Positions 24,903 to 32,474 of a stretch of DNA of 50,937 nucleotides are shown here, one piece after another. Numbering within the stretch: the stretch's first letter is position 1; the number at the start of each line of letters is the position of its first letter. Below the pieces are notes generated by a model. The model saw only the letters and a list, made by a program, of their open reading frames with translations, was not told the DNA's origin and did not search any database. The DNA lies in IMG/VR virus record IMGVR_UViG_3300042260_000490, positions 1 through 50,937 of that record; one strand, written 5' to 3'. A program made the translations under genes and the position numbers. This DNA is from a virus.

Positions 24903-26171
24903 TTAGGTAGTTTTTTTATACTCTTCTAACGCTGCTTGTGTCCCACCTTGATAACTTAACCAAAAATCAATTGCTTTTCTATCGTTAATCCAACGTTCTC
25001 TCTTACTCCAATCAAACCAGGGATGGTGGTAGTATGCTTTACCCTCATGTGGCGATTTCCACCCACCTTCCTCATACCATTTTCTAAGTTCTTCTTCAGA
25101 AACAACTCCATCACCATCGGTATCGGCTTCTTCTAATAAATCTTCAGTTTCTAAAGTATTTTCTACTAAAACATCAGATTCTTCTTCATTTATTAAATTT
25201 TTTCCACTAAAATCATCATTTTGTAAAGTATTTTCCACTAAAACATCGGATTCTACGTCAATTCCCTTTAATTCATCATCAGTCATTCCCAATTCGTAAT
25301 CTCGTGCCTCCAATTGTTGACCCAAAGGACCAGGACCAGGGAAATGGTTAGATTCGGGTTTCGTTATATCGCCATATACCTCATATAACCCCAATTTTTG
25401 GTCATTTTCCATCATTTCGGTTAAAATTTCTCTTTGTTTTCTCTTTTTATCACCAATTAACCCATTAAATGCGATAATTAGAGCAATTGCAAGGGGGTCA
25501 AAGACAATTACAATCAAAAATATGAAGAATTTCACTACATTTTTCAATTCCATACCAAAAACTTCGGCAATAAATCGAAATCCACCTACTTCTTTTTCCA
25601 AACCTAAGTTTTTTACCTTAATTTCGTTGATTTTTTCGTTATTTTTAGCGTTTTCATCTTGCAAATCAGTAATTTTCTTATTAATTGTAGCAACTTGCTT
25701 ATCTTTTTGGTCAATTGAACGTAATAAACGAGAATTTACCTTACCCTTTTCCAAAATTGTTGATTGAGTGGAGGATAATTGTCCTAATTGAGTGTTTAGT
25801 TGGGTAATTTGAGCAGTATTTTGTTCAATTTTAGTAGTATAAACCAAAACTTCTCTATCTACTTGTTGTAATTGTAATGATTGAGATTGAAATGCGTTCG
25901 AAAGATACCCAAAAATACCTGCAGAGGTAATCAACATAAGGATTCCAACTGATATAGTTAAATACCATTTGTTAAATCCTTTAATATCATCCCAAGATTG
26001 CTTTAGATAGGTTGCAGCAACTAATTTAGCAAACTCCAACGAACCAGCCATAATCATTACAGGTATAGATGCCCCTGCGAAAAGAACACCTAAACCGGTT
26101 ACTGAAAAGTATGCAGCACATCCTGCTATAATCAAAGCTGATATTCCTACTAAATACTTTAACGAATTCAT
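24903..26171 (-). CDS. Large membrane protein with coiled coil and C-terminal EF-hand-like domain
   Basis: 422 aa. Hydrophobic helices at about 5-20, 26-45, 70-92 and 210-238 flank a long Gln-rich coiled coil (about 95-200). The soluble C-terminus is acidic, contains a duplicated ESDVLVENTL peptide, then an EF-hand-type loop DTDGDGVVSEEEL followed by KWYEEGGWKSP and a Trp-rich domain. The layout recalls DUF4407-like phage membrane proteins. A structural or envelope role is inferred; the calcium-binding motif is unusual for such proteins. Confidence 0.65.
   Translation of the reverse strand: MNSLKYLVGISALIIAGCAAYFSVTGLGVLFAGASIPVMIMAGSLEFAKLVAATYLKQSWDDIKGFNKWYLTISVGILMLITSAGIFGYLSNAFQSQSLQLQQVDREVLVYTTKIEQNTAQITQLNTQLGQLSSTQSTILEKGKVNSRLLRSIDQKDKQVATINKKITDLQDENAKNNEKINEIKVKNLGLEKEVGGFRFIAEVFGMELKNVVKFFIFLIVIVFDPLAIALIIAFNGLIGDKKRKQREILTEMMENDQKLGLYEVYGDITKPESNHFPGPGPLGQQLEARDYELGMTDDELKGIDVESDVLVENTLQNDDFSGKNLINEEESDVLVENTLETEDLLEEADTDGDGVVSEEELRKWYEEGGWKSPHEGKAYYHHPWFDWSKRERWINDRKAIDFWLSYQGGTQAALEEYKKTT
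25153..25254. repeat. 30-bp direct repeat within the membrane/EF-hand gene
   Basis: Two 30-bp copies differing at two positions (starting at 25153 and 25225) encode the repeated ESDVLVENTL peptide. The high DNA identity points to a recent in-frame duplication. Confidence 0.75.
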
Positions 26172-26172
26172 A

Positions 26173-26352
26173 TTACGATAAATCTACTATTTCTTGTATA
26201 GTTTCTAAACCCTTTTGCACTTCTTTCAAATATTGTTCAGCCATTTGTGCATCGGCAGGTCTTTGTCCTGTTAACATTTCTTGAACAATTTTAACTCTTT
26301 GTTGAAGTGATATCATAGTATTATCAATTCGTTGTTTGTAAACATCTTTCAT
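26173..26352 (-). CDS. 59-aa helical hypothetical protein
   Basis: MKDVYKQRIDNTMISLQQRV and LKEVQKGLETIQEIVDLS form a predicted helical hairpin rich in Gln/Glu. It is preceded by a terminator and a late-type motif and stops 1 nt before the membrane/EF-hand gene. Function unknown. Confidence 0.58.
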   Translation of the reverse strand: MKDVYKQRIDNTMISLQQRVKIVQEMLTGQRPADAQMAEQYLKEVQKGLETIQEIVDLS

Positions 26353-26374
26353 AATTATATATTTTAGTGTATAG

Positions 26375-26384
26375 TAATAAATAT
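26375..26384 (-). promoter_or_regulatory. Candidate late promoter element
   Basis: Coding strand ATATTTATTA, 22 nt before the 59-aa gene and 15 nt after the cassette terminator. Confidence 0.45.
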
Positions 26385-26399
26385 TAGGATATAAAAAAA

Positions 26400-26415
26400 G
26401 GGAGTTTTAACTCCC
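26400..26415 (-). terminator. Terminator at the end of the modification cassette
   Basis: Stem GGGAGTT/AACTCCC with a 2-nt loop; in the minus direction it is followed by seven T. It shares stem and flank (ATAAAAAAAGGGAGTT) with the terminator at the other end of the cassette. Confidence 0.85.
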
Positions 26416-26421
26416 GTGATT

Positions 26422-27069
26422 TTATATTATACTTTTGAATTTAGGTTCACCCTCATTCAATCTAATTTTACATAAATCAGAATATACATAATCATTATAA
26501 AATGAATCGTTTAATTCTATATCTAAATACGCAAACATATCAATGATTTTACTTTTATCTTTTTTTATAAAAATATCTTCAAAATAATACAACGGATATC
26601 CTTTAGTGGAAAACTGATGCATCATATTAGATTCGGTTAGCAATACGTTTTTACTATTTTGTATTTCATCTGATGTGGTTATTGATAAATCGTAAAATTG
26701 TTTTTTCTGCCAACTATGAATATCATCTTGTTTCATATGATATGTCAAACTTTCACTTTGGGAATCTTTATCTATCCTATCCAATAAAATTATTTTTTCA
26801 AAATAATTAAAAAACCAATCCCAATATACATCTTCATTATCTAATAAACTTTTTGGTTTTTGAGCTTTACTAACAAAAGTCTTAATGAAAATATTTTTTT
26901 TGTTTTCAAAAAAATCTAAATCATAGGTTGGTTTACTTATTTTATCTCTCCAATAATTATTGAATGGCTCGGAAATACAAATGTGATTTTTTTTACTTAA
27001 ATGGGCTTCGATTAAATGATATAAACTTGTAGAACCACTTCGTGCACTTGTTAGTATTGCAATTCTCAT
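26422..27069 (-). CDS. Sulfotransferase-like P-loop protein
   Basis: 215 aa. The N-terminus MRIAILTSARSGSTSLYHLI is the 5'-phosphosulfate-binding (PAPS) loop of sulfotransferases. The rest is divergent, with FFNYFEKIILLDRID in the place of the family's core strand. If active, it would move a sulfate from PAPS to an unknown acceptor. It is the last gene of the cassette and overlaps the 2OG oxygenase gene by 4 nt. Confidence 0.72.
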   Translation of the reverse strand: MRIAILTSARSGSTSLYHLIEAHLSKKNHICISEPFNNYWRDKISKPTYDLDFFENKKNIFIKTFVSKAQKPKSLLDNEDVYWDWFFNYFEKIILLDRIDKDSQSESLTYHMKQDDIHSWQKKQFYDLSITTSDEIQNSKNVLLTESNMMHQFSTKGYPLYYFEDIFIKKDKSKIIDMFAYLDIELNDSFYNDYVYSDLCKIRLNEGEPKFKSII

Positions 27070-27632
27070 AATAAAGTTTTATTAATTTTTAATTTAGGAT
27101 AATTGAAATCAGTTTCAGTCATCCATACGTTCAACGCATATCGTTTACCATTTGTTACTGGTAAAACTCCATGATATGTCTGCATTCCATTAAATGAAAT
27201 TGCATCTCCCAATTTTAAATCAAACGTTTCTATATCATCTAAATTTTCAAAATGAATTGCAGGAGATTTACTATTAGATAGTGCAAATTGACCACCATCA
27301 AATCCTTCAGATAATACGATGACGGTAGTTAATTCACTTGTTTTATCTTTATGTAGATTAAGATATCTACCATCGTAGTAAGAGGTTAAACTAATATTAA
27401 AATTTTTTAATTTAAAATCTGTGTAGTTAAACCATAGTGTAAATTCGTTATTTGAAAATTTATTATTTAATAAATCAATTATTTCTAATTTAAAATTATC
27501 ATCATAGATTCTTCTGCAATCCCAAGAGTTAGATAAATTATATGAAAATGGTTCACCATACTTCATACAAAAATCAATTATAGTATCGGCTTTTGTTTTA
27601 TCACAAAAATTGGTGTTTATATTGTAATTCAT
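27066..27632 (-). CDS. 2-oxoglutarate/Fe(II) oxygenase (prolyl-hydroxylase-like)
   Basis: 188 aa with the full ligand set: H94-x-D96 in LNLHKDK, H154 in QTYHGVLPV and R164 in GKRYALNVW; FDGGQFALSN is the family core strand. It probably hydroxylates a peptide or protein residue. It lies between the sulfotransferase-like gene and the CGRC protein. Confidence 0.85.
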   Translation of the reverse strand: MNYNINTNFCDKTKADTIIDFCMKYGEPFSYNLSNSWDCRRIYDDNFKLEIIDLLNNKFSNNEFTLWFNYTDFKLKNFNISLTSYYDGRYLNLHKDKTSELTTVIVLSEGFDGGQFALSNSKSPAIHFENLDDIETFDLKLGDAISFNGMQTYHGVLPVTNGKRYALNVWMTETDFNYPKLKINKTLL

Positions 27633-27645
27633 ATCAATTTAGATA

Positions 27646-28341
27646 TTAAAATAGTTTATTTACTATTTTAGATTTAACCAATTCATATTTTTCTTCACTA
27701 AACATTTCTGGCTTAAAATTTACTTCGGTTTCTGATATGTAATTATGACCTGATATTTTATATGGAGTATTCATATAGAAATTGAATATCTCATCCCAAT
27801 AGGTAATCGATGGTATTGTATTATTTATACCTTTTATTTGTCTTATTAGTCCAGATGGTTTGTTATATACAATAACGATATGGGAACTATTTGAATCTTT
27901 AGTATTTTCACGTAACTCTATTAAGGTATTATCATAATTACATCTACCACAATTTCTCATACGTGCAATCATTTCAATTGAATGATAGGTGTTCAATTCA
28001 ACCCAATAATATCCAATATTATCAATTCTACTATCTAATAAAATCTTATTAGTTTCAATATAATTATGGGGTGAATAACTATTACAATATTCTGTAATGT
28101 ATTCACCCCATAATCGTTGGATTGTTTGTATAGTGGTTTTATTTAAAATACTCCAATCGGAGTTTAATACCATTTCTACATAATTTGCTACATCATAAAC
28201 AATACATTTTAATGTAGAATCACTATGTTTTCTAATAATATTACCATAATCTATTTCTATTTTTGATAATAATATAGAACCAATGGTATCACCCAGAATA
28301 CTATCAACTATTTTTAATTGATGTAATCTAGATGAAGCCAT
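27646..28341 (-). CDS. Unknown protein with CGRC motif, in the modification cassette
   Basis: 231 aa, mixed alpha/beta. A central MIARMRNCGRCNYDNTLIELRE is followed by HIVIVYNKPSGLIRQIKGINN and SITYWDEIFNFY. I do not recognise a family. The CxxC could be redox-active or metal-binding. Its start overlaps the stop of the 46-aa gene as TAATG, so the two are translationally coupled. Confidence 0.6.
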   Translation of the reverse strand: MASSRLHQLKIVDSILGDTIGSILLSKIEIDYGNIIRKHSDSTLKCIVYDVANYVEMVLNSDWSILNKTTIQTIQRLWGEYITEYCNSYSPHNYIETNKILLDSRIDNIGYYWVELNTYHSIEMIARMRNCGRCNYDNTLIELRENTKDSNSSHIVIVYNKPSGLIRQIKGINNTIPSITYWDEIFNFYMNTPYKISGHNYISETEVNFKPEMFSEEKYELVKSKIVNKLF

Positions 28342-28481
28342 TAAGATAAATGCTTTTCTTTAATTTTAGTTACAACTTCACCAATTGCACTTGCAAGTTT
28401 TACTTTTAACTCACTTGTTAATGGGGAGATGTTAGCTTTAATTACTGAAGCCGGTCTATGTGTTTTGATTATAGTTGCCAT
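28341..28481 (-). CDS. 46-aa small protein, candidate peptide substrate
   Basis: MATIIKTHRPASVIKANISP followed by an amphipathic helix (LTSELKVKLASAIGEVVTKIKEKHLS). It starts 29 nt after the ATP-grasp-like/Hint-like gene and overlaps the CGRC gene by 1 nt. It could be a small precursor peptide or partner of the modification genes, but no processing site is evident. Confidence 0.55.
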   Translation of the reverse strand: MATIIKTHRPASVIKANISPLTSELKVKLASAIGEVVTKIKEKHLS

Positions 28482-28510
28482 TGTTGTTTTATATTTTTTA
28501 ATTATTAATA

Positions 28511-29998
28511 TTATGCTTTTTCAAATCCACCACCACCACAGCCACAATATGATGAGTTACAGAAGTAACCACAATAGTTCCAAGGACACCAGCAGGTGTT
28601 GTGCATCACACTAAATAATCCATCACCAACATCTACTAAAAATAAATCCGATGGTTCGAAATCCAAACTATAAATAGTCGTTTGAGCATGTTCCATTTCT
28701 AATGATGTAATTGCTATTGTAGATAATTGGTTTGTAGATGAATCAGTTACAACCAATTTATCACCCACAACTAAATTATTTACTTTCTCAAATCTAGTCT
28801 TATCTGAATCGTTTTCTTCTATAAAGTATGTACAAGATGGTGCATCTGTCCATGTTTTACCATCTTCTAATGTAATTCTTACATAAATAGTATCGATAGA
28901 TGATGAATATACATTTGATAAACTGGATGATTCTGCAGTTAGGGTTTCATTTGCTTGTGGTAATGTAGTTTCCCAACCATAAGTTTCCAAAAGAGTTTGG
29001 TCGAATGCAGCTGCATTGTTACCATGTATATCTTGGAAATTTATAGATTTTATATAATCACCTAATTTTAAATTATCCACATCCACCAATGAACCAGTAT
29101 AATCTAAAATAACCGAATCACTATCGGTGTGGTATTCATTAGTATATTCTCTTGTAATTGGCTTAGAAATATATTTTATTCTACTTTTTTGATTTAATCT
29201 TTTAGTATCGGCTACAAATTCATCAGTTGTAAAACTCATTGGAATTAGCGTACTTTGCTTGTATCCACCTAAGTTAATCACATCTAATTCAGAACCATAT
29301 ATAATATCAATACTACGAATAATAGAATATCTACCATCTACAATATTTTCATCAGAGTAAACAAATTCTTGAACTAAATAATCAGAACCTAATTCATTTT
29401 TTAATTCAGTTAATTCTGAAATATCATCTAATTTGTATAAAGCAGGATATAAATTCAAATCATACGATGGTGCGTTTGCCTTAACTAATACGTTTGGTGC
29501 AGATGGAATCGATGTATCTAAATTAGTAAACTCATCCATTTGCAATGATACACCACTAAAATATGTAGCAGGAATGTGAGCAGAACCACTCATTAAATTG
29601 AAGAATTCAAATTTATTAGCACAATAGGTTTCATCTACCAATGCAGTAGTATCATACGATTGTCTTAATATAAATTTATTAGGTGCATCTTCGATATAAG
29701 GAACTGTCACCGAATTTACTGGAACTGGATATTCTGTAAATCCTATATTATTTTCAGCACATTTTTCTTTTAAAATTTCTTTAAATTTAAATGGCTCTAC
29801 AAGTGGAGTATAGGCATCTACCTCTGTCCATATAAAATGAAATTCATTTATATTGTTAGATGTTAAAACATCAAATAATGCGGTATAGTCTAATAAATCG
29901 GCACCTTGATTATAAATGGTTGTATTTGTATTTATTTCTAAAAACTTAACATTTCCATTCTTTTCCAATAAATCGCTACCTATAATAGTTGCTTTCAT
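28511..29998 (-). CDS. ATP-grasp-like protein with Hint-like region and Cys-rich C-terminal tail
   Basis: 495 aa. Residues about 1-255 look like a pre-ATP-grasp plus ATP-grasp fold: FLEINTNTTIYNQGADLLDY, ILRQSYDTTALVDETYC, VLVKAN and LVQEFVYSDENIVDGRYSIIRSID with LGGY. Residues about 275-467 resemble a Hint (intein/hedgehog) domain: LVDVDNLKLGDYIKS, VNNLVVGDKLVV and the terminal LFLVDVGDGLFSVMHN. There is no Cys at the expected N-terminal splice position, so full splicing is unlikely. After MHN comes TCWCPWNYCGYFCNSSYC and GCGGGGFEKA, six Cys in 19 residues. AAGGAT and a late motif precede it. Function unknown. Confidence 0.7.
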   Translation of the reverse strand: MKATIIGSDLLEKNGNVKFLEINTNTTIYNQGADLLDYTALFDVLTSNNINEFHFIWTEVDAYTPLVEPFKFKEILKEKCAENNIGFTEYPVPVNSVTVPYIEDAPNKFILRQSYDTTALVDETYCANKFEFFNLMSGSAHIPATYFSGVSLQMDEFTNLDTSIPSAPNVLVKANAPSYDLNLYPALYKLDDISELTELKNELGSDYLVQEFVYSDENIVDGRYSIIRSIDIIYGSELDVINLGGYKQSTLIPMSFTTDEFVADTKRLNQKSRIKYISKPITREYTNEYHTDSDSVILDYTGSLVDVDNLKLGDYIKSINFQDIHGNNAAAFDQTLLETYGWETTLPQANETLTAESSSLSNVYSSSIDTIYVRITLEDGKTWTDAPSCTYFIEENDSDKTRFEKVNNLVVGDKLVVTDSSTNQLSTIAITSLEMEHAQTTIYSLDFEPSDLFLVDVGDGLFSVMHNTCWCPWNYCGYFCNSSYCGCGGGGFEKA

Positions 29999-30027
29999 AA
30001 AATCCTTATATTTGTTTAATATTCTTC

Positions 30028-30038
30028 TATAAATATAT
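30028..30038 (-). promoter_or_regulatory. Candidate late promoter element
   Basis: Coding strand ATATATTTATA, 29 nt before the ATP-grasp/Hint-like gene; the same 11 nt as before the 208-aa virion gene. It lies inside the cassette, so the Hint-like gene may have its own late start. Confidence 0.5.
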
Positions 30039-30044
30039 CATTAT

Positions 30045-30332
30045 TTAAATTATAGTATTTTTATTTTTAGTTTTAATTATATCTAAATACTTAGAATCCA
30101 CATTTTCCCATTTTTTTTGAGTGCATGGGTTAAACATAGTTGAAAATACTTTTTTATTCAACGGACACCCACAATCTGAACAATATGCAGACCACTTTAT
30201 TCCCTTCAAAACTTCTTTTCTAAAATCACACCCCAGACATACATCCAATCTGTCCTTTGCTAATAATTCTTGAGTATCGGTTGGATTTGCTGATATTTTC
30301 CATGCCTCAAATATTTCTTTGTAATCAATCAT
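30045..30332 (-). CDS. Cys-rich zinc-ribbon-like protein
   Basis: 95 aa. C32LGC35, then C51SDC54GC56PL and C70 form a treble-clef or rubredoxin-like metal site. A second protein in the window (86 aa at 48.9 kb) has the same Cys order, ending in GCGC..CPL. Such proteins sit beside tryptophan-halogenase-like genes in marine phages. The role is unknown; an accessory or electron-transfer protein for the cassette is possible. Confidence 0.65.
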   Translation of the reverse strand: MIDYKEIFEAWKISANPTDTQELLAKDRLDVCLGCDFRKEVLKGIKWSAYCSDCGCPLNKKVFSTMFNPCTQKKWENVDSKYLDIIKTKNKNTII

Positions 30333-30336
30333 AATG

Positions 30337-31095
30337 TTATATTAAGGTGTTGGTAGATTTTGGTAAATCATAATAATCATAAATATCGTTATATTTACTT
30401 ATGAACTTATCATCTAAGATGATATTACATTCAATATGTTTACTAGAATTTGCTGATTCTAATTTGAATGGTTTATCTACTTTTTCAGAAACCCAATTTT
30501 CTAACTCATTGATTTTAGCAAAATCAAACCAAATAATATTTGAATCATTATTTGTCCAATATGAAATTGGTGTCAATAATATATCAATCATATTAATCGC
30601 ATATCCAAATATAGTTTGTTCCCAATTGATAATATCTACTTTCTTATCGATTAATTTTAAATCAATTAAATATTGACCGATGACATCCCATCTTTGTTTT
30701 TTATTAATTATATCGGATGTAGTAAAAAAGAATAACTCATCTAATGTAAGTTTTGAAAATGCATCATAAATTTTAGGATAACCACTTCTTTTTAAATCAA
30801 ACAAAATGTGTTTATATAATGAATAAAATCTTTCATGTCTATTTCTCTTAACTGCAATTACTGGATATGTTGTTCCAAATTTAGATTGTAAATCAATAAT
30901 GGATTCGTGAGCATGATATATGTGATTCATTAAATTAGATTTGTCAATTGATTTGAAATCAACCTCATCATTTAATGGTATTAATGTATTAGTATATGTT
31001 TGGACGTTTAAATCAGATATAAGACAAGAATAGTGGAATGCAGTTGATGCACAACGTGGTAGGCTTAGATATATAAATTTATTATCTACTAACAT
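30337..31095 (-). CDS. Sulfotransferase-like P-loop protein (tandem copy B)
   Basis: 252 aa. The N-terminal MLVDNKFIYLSLPRCASTAF is identical to that of the next copy and contains the PAPS-binding P-loop (LPRCASTAF). AVKRNRHERFYSLYKH matches the 3'-phosphate-binding region. The C-terminus ends YDYYDLPKSTNTLI. The centre is strongly diverged from its neighbour, so the copies probably differ in acceptor. It overlaps copy A by 1 nt. Confidence 0.78.
   Translation of the reverse strand: MLVDNKFIYLSLPRCASTAFHYSCLISDLNVQTYTNTLIPLNDEVDFKSIDKSNLMNHIYHAHESIIDLQSKFGTTYPVIAVKRNRHERFYSLYKHILFDLKRSGYPKIYDAFSKLTLDELFFFTTSDIINKKQRWDVIGQYLIDLKLIDKKVDIINWEQTIFGYAINMIDILLTPISYWTNNDSNIIWFDFAKINELENWVSEKVDKPFKLESANSSKHIECNIILDDKFISKYNDIYDYYDLPKSTNTLI
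31040..31095. repeat. 56-bp repeat at the start of sulfotransferase copy B (partner at 31765-31820)
   Basis: This interval and 31765-31820 match at 53 of 56 positions and encode the first residues of the two tandem genes. A second match, GATTTTGGTAAATCATAATA and onward, is shared at the 3' ends of both genes. Identical ends with diverged centres are seen. Confidence 0.85.
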
Positions 31096-31820
31096 TATAT
31101 TAAAGTTTTTGTTGATTTTGGTAAATCATAATAATCATAAATCTTGTCATATCGTTGTATAAAGTCATCATTTACTCTCAACTTAGATTTATAATTAACA
31201 CTAGATCCAAAGTTTTCTAATTTAAATGGTTTATTTAATTTAATACTTACCCATTCTTCTAATTCAGATAAATTATTAAAATCAAACCATTTTATATCTG
31301 AATCATTATTGTGATATACATACAATGGTGAAAACATTGGTAAGAATAGCGATTCTATATGTTTATCATATTCAGTAAATCCTAACTTATTTAAAAAAGT
31401 ATTAACCAATTTTATTCTACTATCAACATTTGTTAAATCAATACTATTATAAAATAATATATCAGACACATCTAATTCTAAAAGTTTACTATGTAATTCA
31501 ATATGATTATTTCTGTATAGTTCACCGATTATATGATTAAAATATGAAATAAATCTATCGTGTCGATTTCGTTTAACTGATATGATTTCGTACTCATTTC
31601 CAAACTTAGTTTTTAAAGATTTGATTGTTTCATGAAAATGATTTATATTATAAACTAACTCCATGTTACTCATTGATTTGAAATCAATATTGTCATACAT
31701 ATTGTCATGAGTATTTTGAGCGTGTTCAATTTTTATATTATTTCTAATACATGAAATAAAAAAAGCAGTGGATGCACAACGTGGTAGACTCAGATATATA
31801 AATTTATTATCTACTAACAT
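31095..31820 (-). CDS. Sulfotransferase-like P-loop protein (tandem copy A)
   Basis: 241 aa; same P-loop start as copy B and SVKRNRHDRFISYFNH in the 3'-phosphate-binding position. The C-terminal YDYYDLPKSTKTLI differs at one residue from copy B. The two arose by tandem duplication. Its start overlaps the stop of the oxygenase-fold gene by 1 nt. Confidence 0.78.
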   Translation of the reverse strand: MLVDNKFIYLSLPRCASTAFFISCIRNNIKIEHAQNTHDNMYDNIDFKSMSNMELVYNINHFHETIKSLKTKFGNEYEIISVKRNRHDRFISYFNHIIGELYRNNHIELHSKLLELDVSDILFYNSIDLTNVDSRIKLVNTFLNKLGFTEYDKHIESLFLPMFSPLYVYHNNDSDIKWFDFNNLSELEEWVSIKLNKPFKLENFGSSVNYKSKLRVNDDFIQRYDKIYDYYDLPKSTKTLI

Positions 31821-32473
31821 TAGATTAGTGATTTTTGTTTTTTAATAAAACTAAATCCTACATTTCCTGCCATCACAATTCTATCTATTGTGGAATTCAG
31901 AGCAGCTTGAGGAGCATGTGGCATATCAGCTTCCATAATAATTAAATCATCTTCTTCAGGTCTAATCCAATATTCTTTTTCATTTTTACCTTTAAAATAT
32001 AAAACACCATCATCATCATTCATTACATCTGGCATCTGAATATAATAAACATAGGTATAATGTGGAACGAATGAATTAAATTTTTTATTTAACTCGGTAT
32101 GCACATGGTATTTACTTACACCATCAATCTCATTGTGTTTGAGTTCTATCTGCACGGGGTTTTTACAACGAACTACATTAACCCACGCATCGGTGTTTAT
32201 TTTATTATATTCTATATTTTTTTCACTATACAATTCTTTACACTCACGTATTCCAGCGTAAACCAATTCGTCTAATTTTGTTTTTATTTTAAAATCACCT
32301 ATAAAATCTAAATCACCATCCCACTCTTTTTTATAAGCAAATGCATCATCTTTTGTTTCCGTTTGAGATTCTATAACATGGTATGCTTCTTTTAAATGTA
32401 TTTGTTTATCTACATTTTTATTTAACTTAGTTTTCCAAATATAAGTTTCATCATCAAAATATATTTTTTCCAT
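31820..32473 (-). CDS. Divergent 2-oxoglutarate/Fe(II) oxygenase-fold protein
   Basis: 217 aa. The C-terminal half has the cupin-like layout: KYHVHTELNKK offers H125-x-E127 (Glu instead of Asp), MPHAPQAA gives H186 and DRIVMAGNVGF gives R198. HYTYVYYIQMPD and GVLYFKG fit the core strands. It is probably an active oxygenase with HxE...H ligands, but it could be a non-catalytic relative. It lies 1 nt after the halogenase gene. Confidence 0.65.
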   Translation of the reverse strand: MEKIYFDDETYIWKTKLNKNVDKQIHLKEAYHVIESQTETKDDAFAYKKEWDGDLDFIGDFKIKTKLDELVYAGIRECKELYSEKNIEYNKINTDAWVNVVRCKNPVQIELKHNEIDGVSKYHVHTELNKKFNSFVPHYTYVYYIQMPDVMNDDDGVLYFKGKNEKEYWIRPEEDDLIIMEADMPHAPQAALNSTIDRIVMAGNVGFSFIKKQKSLI

Positions 32474-32474
32474 A

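Noticed and set aside
28668-28675. TATAAATA on the plus strand inside the ATP-grasp/Hint-like gene
   Set aside because: It is inside coding sequence with no gene start after it, so it is not counted as a late promoter.
28511-29998. Calling the ATP-grasp/Hint-like protein a true self-splicing intein host
   Set aside because: No N-terminal splice Cys/Ser is recognisable at the start of the Hint-like region, and the tail after HN is short, so splicing is not supported; only C-terminal cleavage remains possible.
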